A stretch of 23,325 bases of DNA, from assembly GCA_045590715.1 (NCBI GenBank), contig JAZNRO010000027.1, positions 1 to 23,325 of the forward strand, read 5' to 3'. Shown here piece after piece: positions 8,426 to 16,400 of this stretch (its first letter is position 1; each line of letters opens with the position of its first letter). The position numbers and the translations under genes are program-made. This DNA comes from RGIG5579 sp045590715 (GTDB lineage: Bacteria; Bacillota; Clostridia; Oscillospirales; SIG627). The notes beneath the pieces were generated by a model. It made no database searches and was not told where the DNA came from. It saw only the letters and a list, made by a program, of their open reading frames with translations.

Positions 8426-9820
8426 ATGAATTTTACCCAAAAATTTCTGGCAAACGTTTCCCAAAATGATCTGATCCAAAAAAACGATGGGATCCTGGTG
8501 GCCTTTTCCGGCGGCAAGGATTCCGTTTGCCTTCTTTCTCTCTTGCACAAGCTAAAGGAAGAACTTTCCATCAAAGTAGGCGCTTGCCACATTCATCACG
8601 GCATTCGCAAAGAAGCCGAGGAAGACCTTATCTTTTGTGAAAATTTCTGTAAAGAAAGAAAAATCCCTTTTTATTTTAAAAAAGTGGACGTTCCCGCCTT
8701 CTGCGAAAAAGAAGGTCTGGGACTGGAAGAAGGCGCAAGATACCTTCGCTATAAGGCCTTACACGAGATTTTAGAAAAAGAAGGCTACCACAAGATCGCA
8801 ACGGCCCACACCGCATCGGATCAAGGGGAAACGATACTTTTCCATCTGATTCGGGGAAGCGGACTTTCCGGCACTTGCGGGATCCCCGAAAAAAGAGATG
8901 CCGTTATTCGCCCTCTTCTTCCCTTCTTTTCAGAAGAAATTTATGACTTTTTGGAAGAAAATCAACTCTCTTTCAAAAAGGATCAAACCAACGATGATAT
9001 CATCTTTTCCAGAAACCGGATCAGACACAAAATCTTACCGGAAATGGAAGAGATCTCAAAGGGCGCGGTAAAATCCTTTGCCCGTTTCAGCACCATTTCA
9101 AAGTGGCAGACGGAGCTGAATCATGCCTTATGTGACAAGTGGGAAGAATCCTGCGGTGTCAACTATGAAAACAACGTCATTCCCCTTTCCGCCTTGCAAA
9201 AGCTTGCAAAAAAAGAAGCCGGATATCCCATTTTACACACGGCACTTTCAAGGCTTTTAAAAAATGAAAAAATTGTCATCTCCTTTGAACGGTTTCAGAG
9301 CATTCTTCCGTTATTAAATACGCCGTGCGAGGGCAAAATAATTGAAATTCCTTCCGCATATTGTTTGCGCATTGAAAACGGTTTTCTGCTTTTGGAAAAG
9401 AATGAAAAAAAGACCGAAAGCATAGAGTATCAAGTGAACCTTTCCTTGGGAAAAACCCATCTTCCGTCCATCGGGGCCTACGTGACCCGAAGCGACAAAA
9501 GAATGGGAATTGTGGAAAATATTAACAAAATGCACTTGATTATTACCCTCTCTTCCGATAAAATAGATGGTAACCTTTTTGCCAGAAACCGACGGGACGG
9601 CGATAGCATCGTAATTGACGGTATGACAAGAAGTATCAAGAAACTGTTTCAAGAAGCAAAAATTCCTGCCGGCAACCGAGATCAGATCCCTCTGATCTGC
9701 GATGAAAAGGGCATTGTTTGGATCCCTTTTATCGGGCTATGCGACAGGGTACGTTACACGGATACCGGAGAAGTATTTACTTTAAGTTTAGAATACGAAA
9801 ATCCGGCTGAAGTTAATTGA
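8426..9820 (+). CDS. tilS: tRNA(Ile)-lysidine synthetase TilS
   Basis: TilS is an ATP-dependent enzyme that converts cytidine 34 of the CAU-anticodon tRNA-Ile to lysidine, so that the tRNA reads AUA. It is normally essential. The 464 residues show the N-type PP-loop SGGKDS (28-33) in an ATP-pyrophosphatase domain to about 210, with HIHHGIR and a TAHTASDQGET segment that are typical of the family, a middle TilS substrate-binding region, and a C-terminal domain with RRDGDSI and a KKLFQEAKIP motif near 390-415. The start lies one base after the dnaB stop, and the likely Shine-Dalgarno (GAGG) is inside the dnaB end. tilS-hpt-ftsH is a widely conserved block in Firmicutes. Confidence 0.95.
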   Translation: MNFTQKFLANVSQNDLIQKNDGILVAFSGGKDSVCLLSLLHKLKEELSIKVGACHIHHGIRKEAEEDLIFCENFCKERKIPFYFKKVDVPAFCEKEGLGLEEGARYLRYKALHEILEKEGYHKIATAHTASDQGETILFHLIRGSGLSGTCGIPEKRDAVIRPLLPFFSEEIYDFLEENQLSFKKDQTNDDIIFSRNRIRHKILPEMEEISKGAVKSFARFSTISKWQTELNHALCDKWEESCGVNYENNVIPLSALQKLAKKEAGYPILHTALSRLLKNEKIVISFERFQSILPLLNTPCEGKIIEIPSAYCLRIENGFLLLEKNEKKTESIEYQVNLSLGKTHLPSIGAYVTRSDKRMGIVENINKMHLIITLSSDKIDGNLFARNRRDGDSIVIDGMTRSIKKLFQEAKIPAGNRDQIPLICDEKGIVWIPFIGLCDRVRYTDTGEVFTLSLEYENPAEVN

Positions 9821-9840
9821 TCGGAAGGATGAAAATCAAA

Positions 9841-10410
9841 ATGTGTGAATTCAAATCTCTTACCAAAGATCTTGAGTCTATTCTTTATAACGAGGACGAT
9901 CTAAACGTGATGTTGGATCGCCTGGGAGCAGAAATTACGGAATGCTACCGGGAAAGCGTGAAAGAAAGAAAACTGATCCTGGTTGGTGTTCTGAAAGGCT
10001 CCTTTATCTTTATGGCAGACCTTGCCCGCAGAATCGACCTGCCTTGCCAGGTGCTCTTCCTTCGCGCTTCCAGCTACGGTTCTTCTACCGTTTCTTCCGG
10101 AAGCGTAAAAGTAGAGGAACTGCCGGAGAAGGACAGTCTGAAAGACGCAGATATTCTTTTGGTAGAAGACATTTTAGACAGCGGCAGAACTTTGAAAAAG
10201 CTTTCCGATCTCTTTTTGGAAAGCGGGGCAAACTCTGTGAAGATCTGTACTATGCTGGATAAGCCCGCAAGAAGAGTTGCGGACATAAAGACAGATTTCT
10301 GCGGCTTTGAAGTGGAAGATCAGTTTATCGTAGGCTATGGCCTTGATTATAATGAGATCTACCGCAATCTTCCCTATGTTGCCATTTTAAAGCCGGAAAC
10401 TTATATGTAA
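9841..10410 (+). CDS. hpt: Hypoxanthine phosphoribosyltransferase
   Basis: Hpt salvages hypoxanthine (and guanine) to IMP/GMP using PRPP in the cytosol. The PRPP loop VEDILDSGRT (108-117) and the LVGVLKGSFIF segment (47-57) identify it. I place the start at the ATG at 9841 (MCEFKSL, 190 residues). A TTG at 9817 overlapping the tilS stop gives the longest frame but has no binding site, and the ATG at 9829 abuts GGAAGG directly, leaving no spacer. With the 9841 start the GGAAGG spacing is about 12 bases, slightly long, so the N-terminus stays uncertain by a few residues. In Bacillus, Hpt partners with TilS and FtsH genes in the same order. Confidence 0.93.
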   Translation: MCEFKSLTKDLESILYNEDDLNVMLDRLGAEITECYRESVKERKLILVGVLKGSFIFMADLARRIDLPCQVLFLRASSYGSSTVSSGSVKVEELPEKDSLKDADILLVEDILDSGRTLKKLSDLFLESGANSVKICTMLDKPARRVADIKTDFCGFEVEDQFIVGYGLDYNEIYRNLPYVAILKPETYM

Positions 10411-10441
10411 CAGCCTATTTTAAGGAGAAACTAGCGACGAA

Positions 10442-12442
10442 ATGAAGAAAAACAATTTCAAAATCATTATTTTTTATTCTATTTTGATCTTGCTTGTGAT
10501 CTTGGCATCCACTTCCCTTTTCAATATGTCCAAAGAGGATGACCTGTCATACAGCAAAATCCTGGAATATTTTGAAAACGATGCAGTAAAGAGATTTACT
10601 GTTTCCGCAGAAGGGGAACTGACCCTTGTTACCACGGAAAACAAAAAAATCGAATATAAACTTCAGAGTGTTCACTACTTCCGCGAGGACGTAAGTGAAT
10701 ACGTGAAAGAAAATAAAAAGAACGAAGATGCCAGCGGCGGAAACCTGGAAAGCTTTCAGTACGAGCCGGTAACCCAAACTCCCTGGTGGCTCTCCTTCCT
10801 TCCCTATCTTGTAATCATTGCCGTTCTCATCGGTCTTTGGTTCTATGCCATGAACCAGGCAACCGGCGGAAAAGGCGGTAGAATCAATTCCTTTGGAAAG
10901 GCCAAAGCAAAGCTTGGTTCTGACGAAAAGAAGAAAGTATTCTTTACCGACGTAGCCGGCGCAGACGAAGAAAAAGAAGAACTGACGGAAGTAGTGGACT
11001 TTTTAAAGAATCCCGGCAAATTCCAGGAACTGGGTGCAAAGATCCCCCACGGTGTACTCCTGGTTGGCCCTCCCGGTACCGGTAAGACTCTCCTTGCAAA
11101 AGCGGTAGCCGGCGAAGCAGGGGTTCCCTTCTACTCCATTTGCGGTTCTGATTTCGTTGAAATGTACGTGGGTGTAGGTGCATCCCGCGTAAGAGACCTT
11201 TTTGAAACCGCAAAGAAAAATGCACCCAGCATTGTATTCATTGACGAAATCGATGCGGTAGGCCGTCACAGAGGCGCAGGTCTCGGCGGCGGACACGATG
11301 AAAGAGAACAGACCTTGAACCAGCTTTTGGTTGAAATGGACGGTTTCGGCTCCAACGACGGCGTTATCGTAATTGCCGCTACCAACCGTCCCGACATTCT
11401 GGATCCCGCACTTCTCCGTCCCGGCCGTTTTGACCGCCAGGTAACCGTAAACTACCCGGATATCAAAGGCAGAGAAGAGATCCTGAAAGTACACGCGAAG
11501 AATAAACCCTTTGAAGAAAACGTAGACCTGAAGGTGCTTGCAAAATCCACACCCGGCTTTACCGGTGCTGATCTTGCGAACCTCTTAAACGAAGCGGCTC
11601 TGCTTTCTGCCAGAAAAGGCAAAAAGCTCATCGGTACTACCGAACTGGAAGAAGCTACCATCAAAGTAATCGTAGGACCTCAGAAGAAGAGCAAGATCGT
11701 AGCGGAAAAAGACAAGAAACTTACCGCTTATCACGAAGCCGGTCACGCTATTGTGACTCATATGCTTCCCACTCAGGACAAGGTTCATCAGATCTCTATC
11801 ATTCCCTCCGGAAGAGCAGGCGGTTATACCCTTTCCCTTCCCAGTGAAGATAAGAGCTATATGTCCAAGCTTGAAATGGAAGAAGAGATCGTTTCCCTTT
11901 TGGGCGGTCGCGTTGCCGAAAAGATCATTCTCAACGATATCTCTACCGGCGCTTCCAACGATATTCAGAGAGCCACCGAAATTGCACGGAATATGATCAC
12001 CAAATACGGTATGAGCGACAAGCTGGGCCCGGTGGTATACGGCAGTGGCGGAGGCGAAGTATTCCTGGGACGTGATTTCAGCAATACTCCCAACTACTCT
12101 GAAAAGATCGCCGCTCTCATTGACGAAGAGACCCTTGGCATCATCAATCGCGCTTATGAAAGAGCCATGGAAATTCTCATGCAGAATATGGAAAAACTGC
12201 ACTTTATCGCCACTTTCCTGATGGATAACGAAGTGATGGATGAAGATCAGTTTGCCGCTGCTATGGAAAACGGCGCTACCTTTGACAGCGTAAAGAAGAT
12301 CAAAGAAGAAAAGATTCAAAAGAGCATTGATGAAAATGCCAAGAAGCGTGAAGACGACGCCAAGGCAAAAGCAAAAGAACTTGCCAAGAAACTGGCGGAA
12401 GAAGCCGTAAAAGGCGAAAATAGTACAGAAGAAGACAAATAA
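10442..12442 (+). CDS. ftsH: ATP-dependent zinc metalloprotease FtsH
   Basis: FtsH is a membrane-anchored AAA+ hexamer that unfolds and degrades membrane and cytosolic proteins. The 666 residues show a membrane helix at about 8-27, a small outer-face domain (about 30-110), a second helix at about 115-137, the AAA+ module with Walker A GPPGTGKT (209-216), Walker B IVFIDE (264-269) and a second-region-of-homology stretch around 315-332, and the peptidase with zinc motif HEAGH (431-435). The tail from about 620 is a long charged Lys/Glu/Ala helix ending in an acidic peptide. The ATG has GGAG 14 bases upstream, an unusually wide spacing, with no alternative in-frame start between them. It follows hpt by 31 bases. 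Confidence 0.97.
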   Translation: MKKNNFKIIIFYSILILLVILASTSLFNMSKEDDLSYSKILEYFENDAVKRFTVSAEGELTLVTTENKKIEYKLQSVHYFREDVSEYVKENKKNEDASGGNLESFQYEPVTQTPWWLSFLPYLVIIAVLIGLWFYAMNQATGGKGGRINSFGKAKAKLGSDEKKKVFFTDVAGADEEKEELTEVVDFLKNPGKFQELGAKIPHGVLLVGPPGTGKTLLAKAVAGEAGVPFYSICGSDFVEMYVGVGASRVRDLFETAKKNAPSIVFIDEIDAVGRHRGAGLGGGHDEREQTLNQLLVEMDGFGSNDGVIVIAATNRPDILDPALLRPGRFDRQVTVNYPDIKGREEILKVHAKNKPFEENVDLKVLAKSTPGFTGADLANLLNEAALLSARKGKKLIGTTELEEATIKVIVGPQKKSKIVAEKDKKLTAYHEAGHAIVTHMLPTQDKVHQISIIPSGRAGGYTLSLPSEDKSYMSKLEMEEEIVSLLGGRVAEKIILNDISTGASNDIQRATEIARNMITKYGMSDKLGPVVYGSGGGEVFLGRDFSNTPNYSEKIAALIDEETLGIINRAYERAMEILMQNMEKLHFIATFLMDNEVMDEDQFAAAMENGATFDSVKKIKEEKIQKSIDENAKKREDDAKAKAKELAKKLAEEAVKGENSTEEDK

Positions 12443-12470
12443 GCACTATCAAAGCAAGGAAGGAAGCCTT

Positions 12471-13433
12471 ATGAACGTTACAGTAATCGGCTGCGGCCGC
12501 TGGGGTTCTTTTATCGGTTGGTACCTGGATCAGATCGGTCATTCCGTTCGCTTCTACGGACCGGAAGATACCCCCCATATGCAAAGCTTTTTAAAGACAA
12601 GAACCAACGGAACCATCACCTTAAGAGAATCTATCGGTCTGACCACAGATCTTACCGACGGACTGCAATCCGAAACGGTTGTGATCTCCGTTCCTTCTCA
12701 GGGACTCAGAGGTCTTTTGCACGAAATTTTAGATAGCGGTGTGGACGTAAAGGGAAAAACCTTTATCCTTTGTATGAAGGGCATTGAGATCGAAAGCAGA
12801 AAACGTCTGACTCAGGTTTTTGAAGAGATCATGGGAGAGGACGTAAACGTAGCCGTTTGGCTTGGTCCGGGCCATCCCCAGGAATTTGTAAAGGGTATTC
12901 CTAACTGTATGGTAATTGACAGCAAAAAGTCTGAAGTAAAGGAACGCCTGGTAAACGAATTCAAAGGCCCCTTGATCCGCTTCTATTACGGCAGTGATCT
13001 CATTGGAAACGAGATCGGTGCGGCGGCAAAGAACGTGATCGGCATTGCCGCAGGCGTACTGGACGGAATCGAAAGAGGAAGTCTGAAAGGCGCTTTGATG
13101 TCCCGCGGTACCAGAGAGATCTCCCGTCTTATTGAAGCTTGCGGAGGTAATCCCCTTTCCGCTTACGGTCTGTGCCATCTGGGCGACTATGAAGCTACCG
13201 TATTCTCCAAGCACAGCCACAACAGAATGTTTGGTGAAATGTTTGCCAGAGGCGAAAAATTCAAAGATCTGGCAGAAGGCTATTACACTGCCAAAGCCAT
13301 CGTTCGTCTGGCAGAAGACAAAAACGTAGATCTTCCTATTTGCCGCGCTGTATATCAGATGCTTTACGAAAACTTAAGCATTGAAGAAGGAATTCAAATG
13401 CTCTTCAATCGCTCCTTAAAACAGGAATTCTAA
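12471..13433 (+). CDS. gpsA: Glycerol-3-phosphate dehydrogenase [NAD(P)+], divergent GpsA
   Basis: GpsA reduces dihydroxyacetone phosphate to sn-glycerol 3-phosphate, the backbone for phospholipids. The 320 residues have an N-terminal Rossmann fold with GCGRWGSF (7-14) and a C-terminal helical domain. The likely catalytic Lys is K187 in AAKNVIGIAAG, with D239 in LGDYEAT and the NR pair 251-252 in SKHSHNR. EGYYTAKAI near the end is also a family mark. It is a divergent member: the usual GPSHAEEV reads GPGHPQEF (132-139), and GLGDLxxT reads CHLGDYEAT. The product assignment is therefore firm at family level and good, not certain, for substrate. A strong AAGGAAGG precedes the ATG. It closes the gdpP operon, directly ahead of a terminator. 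Confidence 0.88.
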   Translation: MNVTVIGCGRWGSFIGWYLDQIGHSVRFYGPEDTPHMQSFLKTRTNGTITLRESIGLTTDLTDGLQSETVVISVPSQGLRGLLHEILDSGVDVKGKTFILCMKGIEIESRKRLTQVFEEIMGEDVNVAVWLGPGHPQEFVKGIPNCMVIDSKKSEVKERLVNEFKGPLIRFYYGSDLIGNEIGAAAKNVIGIAAGVLDGIERGSLKGALMSRGTREISRLIEACGGNPLSAYGLCHLGDYEATVFSKHSHNRMFGEMFARGEKFKDLAEGYYTAKAIVRLAEDKNVDLPICRAVYQMLYENLSIEEGIQMLFNRSLKQEF

Positions 13434-13437
13434 ATTG

Positions 13438-13466
13438 AATCCCGCAGAAAATTCTGCGGGATTTTT
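13438..13466 (+). terminator. Terminator of the gdpP-gpsA operon
   Basis: AATCCCGCAGA pairs with TCTGCGGGATT around a short AAAT loop, followed by TTTT. It starts five bases after the gpsA stop codon and ends the seven-gene plus-strand operon. Confidence 0.92.
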
Positions 13467-13480
13467 CATATTTTGGGTAG

Positions 13481-13509
13481 TTGTTTTTTTCAAAATTTAT
13501 TGTTATAAT
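13481..13509 (+). promoter_or_regulatory. Extended -10 promoter of the lipoprotein gene
   Basis: TTGTTT (13481-13486), a 17-base spacer, and TATAAT (13504-13509) preceded by TGT (extended -10). It has the same TGTTATAATA sequence as the gdpP promoter. The leader is only about 17 nt and contains GGAGG at 13522-13526. Confidence 0.8.
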
Positions 13510-13532
13510 AGAAAAAGATACGGAGGTATGAA

Positions 13533-14702
13533 ATGAAAAAACGGATTTTTCTTATCCTTTTGCTTTTCTTACTGCTTTGCCTATTTTCCTGCCAGCAAAA
13601 ACCCATGGATCACAGTTTTGTGCCACCCACCCTTGAGGAAACGGAAACAGGCACCCTAAATGCTACAGAAGAAATTACAAAGGAAGAAACAAAAACAGAA
13701 GAGATCCCCGGTGACCCTTCTCATATTCACTCCTTTTCAAACGCCACGTGTACCCAGGCTGCCAAGTGCCATTGCGGTGTAGTAAAGGGTAAGCCCTTGG
13801 GGCACGATTTCTCCCCTGCCACCTGCATCCGGCCGAAGATCTGCAAGATCTGCGGTGAAAGTTCCGGTGGTCCGGAGCACGTAGGCGGAAATGCTACCTG
13901 TACAGAGCTTCCAGTCTGCGAGCTTTGTGGCGAAACCTACGGCGATTACGCAGAGCACCAATTTGACGAAGCTACCGGTATCGTATGTTCCGTATGCCAA
14001 AAGGTACGCCGTCTTACCTATCAGATCACAGAAGAAGGCGTTACCATTACCCATTGTGAATACAAGTTTTTAAAGGGGCTTGAAATTCCGGAGACCATTG
14101 ATTCCTTCCCCGTTATTGCCATTGCAGACGGCGCTTTTGAAGGCTTTAGCCTACTGACAAGCGTTAAAATGCCGGATACTGTCACCAGAATCGGCGAAAG
14201 AGCCTTTGCCGGATGTTCCGCAATGAAGTCCATTACCGTACCCCAAAGCCTTGTATACATCGGCAAGAATGCCTTCTCCTACTGCTCGAATTTAACGGAA
14301 TTTGAGATTCCAAGCGGTGTATCATCCATTGAAGCAGAAACCTTCTGGAGCTGTACCAAACTGAAAAGCGTAACGGTTCCGGGAAGCGTAAAATCCATTG
14401 GAGAAGGTGCCTTCCGTCACTGCAGCAAACTGGAAAGGATCGTTCTCCCCAGAGGAGTAGAAAGCATTGGCGACAAAGCCTTTGCCAACTGTACGGATCT
14501 AAAATCCGTTACCATTTCTAAAAGTATGAAGGAGGTTGGCTTCTGGGCCTTCTCCGGTTGTCTTTCCCTGCAAGACGTTTTCTATGAAGGAAGCAGAAAA
14601 GAACAGAAAAAGATCGACGTTCAGCTTCTCAACGACTTCTTTACCAGCGCCATCTGGCATTACGATGCAAAAATCAAAACCGATACCAGAACCAGAACAT
14701 AA
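13533..14702 (+). CDS. Secreted lipoprotein with Cys/His repeats and BspA-type leucine-rich repeats
   Basis: Not a named gene. The 389-residue product starts with a lipoprotein signal peptide (positive MKKR, a Leu/Ile-rich core, lipobox LFSC with the lipidated Cys at 20). Next come a Thr/Glu-rich linker (about 31-62), four short Cys/His repeats (66-155) and about seven BspA-type (LRR_5) repeats of roughly 23 residues with the AF--C-L--V-IP--V--IG rhythm (about 195-350). It should be anchored to the outer face of the membrane, with the repeats as a binding surface; the ligand is unknown. BspA-like proteins in other bacteria bind host or matrix proteins, but no such role can be read here. GGAGG lies six bases before the ATG. 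It is a single-gene unit with its own promoter and terminator, converging on the exporter operon. Confidence 0.88.
   Translation: MKKRIFLILLLFLLLCLFSCQQKPMDHSFVPPTLEETETGTLNATEEITKEETKTEEIPGDPSHIHSFSNATCTQAAKCHCGVVKGKPLGHDFSPATCIRPKICKICGESSGGPEHVGGNATCTELPVCELCGETYGDYAEHQFDEATGIVCSVCQKVRRLTYQITEEGVTITHCEYKFLKGLEIPETIDSFPVIAIADGAFEGFSLLTSVKMPDTVTRIGERAFAGCSAMKSITVPQSLVYIGKNAFSYCSNLTEFEIPSGVSSIEAETFWSCTKLKSVTVPGSVKSIGEGAFRHCSKLERIVLPRGVESIGDKAFANCTDLKSVTISKSMKEVGFWAFSGCLSLQDVFYEGSRKEQKKIDVQLLNDFFTSAIWHYDAKIKTDTRTRT
13728..13997 (+). repeat. Four tandem Cys/His repeats in the lipoprotein
   Basis: Residues 66-155 hold four units of about 25 residues with the pattern H-x6-C-x5-C-x2-C: H91/C98/C104/C107 and H116/C123/C129/C132 fit exactly. 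Unit 1 (H66/C73/C79/C81) has CHC instead of CxxC. Unit 4 (H142, then C152/C155) has lost the first Cys, replaced by Gly149. The pattern resembles the TCTxxG-CxxCG repeats of clostridial surface proteins and could bind metal or form disulfides; neither is shown. Confidence 0.75.
14115..14582 (+). repeat. BspA-type leucine-rich repeat block
   Basis: About seven consecutive units of roughly 23 residues, most with a GxxAFxxCxxLxxVxIPxxVxxI core, for example FAGCSAMKSITVP, FSYCSNLTEFEIP, FRHCSKLERIVLP and FANCTDLKSVTIS. One Cys per unit lies at an equivalent place, as is usual in LRR_5 repeats. Confidence 0.85.
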
Positions 14703-14706
14703 AAGA

Positions 14707-14744
14707 AACACCCAAAGGCTTTTGCCTTTGGGTGTTATTTTTTT
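14707..14744. terminator. Convergent terminator between the lipoprotein gene and the exporter operon
   Basis: A perfect 13-base stem, AACACCCAAAGGC (14707-14719) with GCCTTTGGGTGTT (14724-14736), has a TTTT loop and a T-run after it on the plus strand. On the minus strand the stem is followed by TTCTTTTA, a weaker tract that could still end the DUF4340 operon, whose last stop codon is at 14743-14745. Confidence 0.9.
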
Positions 14745-16392
14745 AGTTCTTGCGGTCTACCGTTACGGTCTCGCCCTTTAAAATACCGTCGCAAGCGTAG
14801 ATGATCTGCTTCACGTAATCACGGTTAATATAGAACTCACCGCTGCCGTTTAAGGTATAATAGGCCTTTCTGGCGGTCAGGCCGTAGAAGGAATAATCAT
14901 AGACCTTTCCGTCCCGAAGGGTGACGGACACACGAAGGATCTCCGGAGATTCTTCCGGTTTATCGGCGTAGCCGTCCATAGTGGTATAAAGAATGGCTTT
15001 ATAAAGCTGACGGAAATTATCGGTTTCCACCTTTACTCCGTTAGAGGAGGTAACGGACAGGTTTTCCGTGGTTCCCTGCAAAGAGAATTTTGCATGGGTA
15101 TCGTTATAAAACAGTTCTAAGGTTGCAACCTGGTCAATGGAAACGGAGAAGGAATGGTTATCCAAGAGATTTAAGAGGTCCCATTCCACCCAATTCAGTT
15201 CTTCTGCTTTGAATTCAGCGATCAGATCAAAGTCGGGAGAGTAGATATAATAGATATATTCCTTTTCCCCTTCACCGCCGGAAGTTACTTCCAATTTCTC
15301 GCTGATATAAAGAGTGATATCGAAATTATCATACTTGTAATAAAGCTCGTAATTCCAATTATCTTCCCAGTCAGAAAGGCTATAATGACGGAAAAGTTTC
15401 TGCATTTCCTGAGCTTTTTCCGGATTCTTTAGGCGAGAACTGATATCAAACTCAACCACTTCTTCCCCGGTAAAGTTAATAAAGGATTCTAAAATCACCT
15501 GAAGGCGGTCTGCGGAAGGATAGTATCCGCTGGGGAGCGTAAAAGTATGGGTAAAGAGTTCACCCGCGTCTTTGTACTCCTGCTCTGTAAGCTCCCGGAT
15601 GGAAACGAATTTCTGACCTTTTTTCTTAATGGTAAGTTCGTTTACTTCCATATAGCTGGCCGAAGGAACGGAAGGCGCTACCTGGGGAAGGAGATAATCC
15701 TTTACGTCGGCAAAAATACAACGGGTAATATAGGTATCTGCAAGGATATAAAGGGCATCTCTGCCTTCTACCATAACGTAATAGCCGGAACCGGAAACCG
15801 TCTTATTTCCGAAGAACACGGTATCGGTCTTTTCATTGCCATCGTGATCCAAATAGGTTAAGGTAACGGCGGCCTTTCCTCTGCCTTCAAGGCCGTAGGA
15901 AGCAAGATTTCCCTTATCAAAACCAACGACCTCTTCGGTAGCAAGCATATAACGTACCAGGTTTACAAGGGAGTCTACCATAGAAACGCTCTGCATAATA
16001 TCGCTTAAGTCCTCATTGGACTGATTCATCCAGTCGCTGGTCTGATCGTAGTACATCATTTCAGCGCCTTCAAAATAGTATTGGCCGTCCTCGCCTTTGT
16101 AATAGCGATAAGAACCAAGGTCATTTTCTACTTTGATGCTGAGCATCAGATCTGATTCAACCGGATCTACCACAAAGGGTCTGCCGCTTTCCATTTCTTC
16201 TCCGTGATTACCCACAGTGGGAAGGGGCTCTTCTTTTTCCGGCTTTAAAACGGTGAAAAGCAATACCACGTAGAGGATCACACAGAAAAGAATAATCAGT
16301 GCGGAAATGAAAATGGAACGAAAACGTTTTTGTTGCCAGAGACGGGAAAAATCGATTTTCTTCCCTTCTCTTTTTGTGGAATTTTCTTTCAT
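14743..16392 (-). CDS. DUF4340-family membrane-anchored protein
   Basis: The biochemical function is not known. DUF4340 proteins are commonly encoded next to GldG-type auxiliary subunits of gliding-type ABC transporters, exactly as here, so a part in the same membrane complex is a fair inference. The 549 residues have a basic cytosolic N-terminus (1-25), one membrane helix (about 26-48), an acidic Pro/Glu linker, and a long outer-face region rich in Tyr, Thr and beta-type segments. The repeated DYSFYGL/VFFGNK-style strands and GSGYYVMVEGRDALYIL (200-216) fit the DUF4340 fold (about 90-235), probably repeated toward the C-terminus. There is no catalytic motif that I can recognise. AAGGAAG precedes the ATG; the GldG gene ends eight bases upstream. 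Confidence 0.8.
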   Translation of the reverse strand: MKENSTKREGKKIDFSRLWQQKRFRSIFISALIILFCVILYVVLLFTVLKPEKEEPLPTVGNHGEEMESGRPFVVDPVESDLMLSIKVENDLGSYRYYKGEDGQYYFEGAEMMYYDQTSDWMNQSNEDLSDIMQSVSMVDSLVNLVRYMLATEEVVGFDKGNLASYGLEGRGKAAVTLTYLDHDGNEKTDTVFFGNKTVSGSGYYVMVEGRDALYILADTYITRCIFADVKDYLLPQVAPSVPSASYMEVNELTIKKKGQKFVSIRELTEQEYKDAGELFTHTFTLPSGYYPSADRLQVILESFINFTGEEVVEFDISSRLKNPEKAQEMQKLFRHYSLSDWEDNWNYELYYKYDNFDITLYISEKLEVTSGGEGEKEYIYYIYSPDFDLIAEFKAEELNWVEWDLLNLLDNHSFSVSIDQVATLELFYNDTHAKFSLQGTTENLSVTSSNGVKVETDNFRQLYKAILYTTMDGYADKPEESPEILRVSVTLRDGKVYDYSFYGLTARKAYYTLNGSGEFYINRDYVKQIIYACDGILKGETVTVDRKN

Positions 16393-16400
16393 ATTCTTCC

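Noticed and set aside
11585..12319. Minus-strand open frame of about 244 codons inside ftsH
   Set aside because: Fully antisense to the conserved FtsH peptidase domain, with no promoter or ribosome site of its own and no recognisable protein features.
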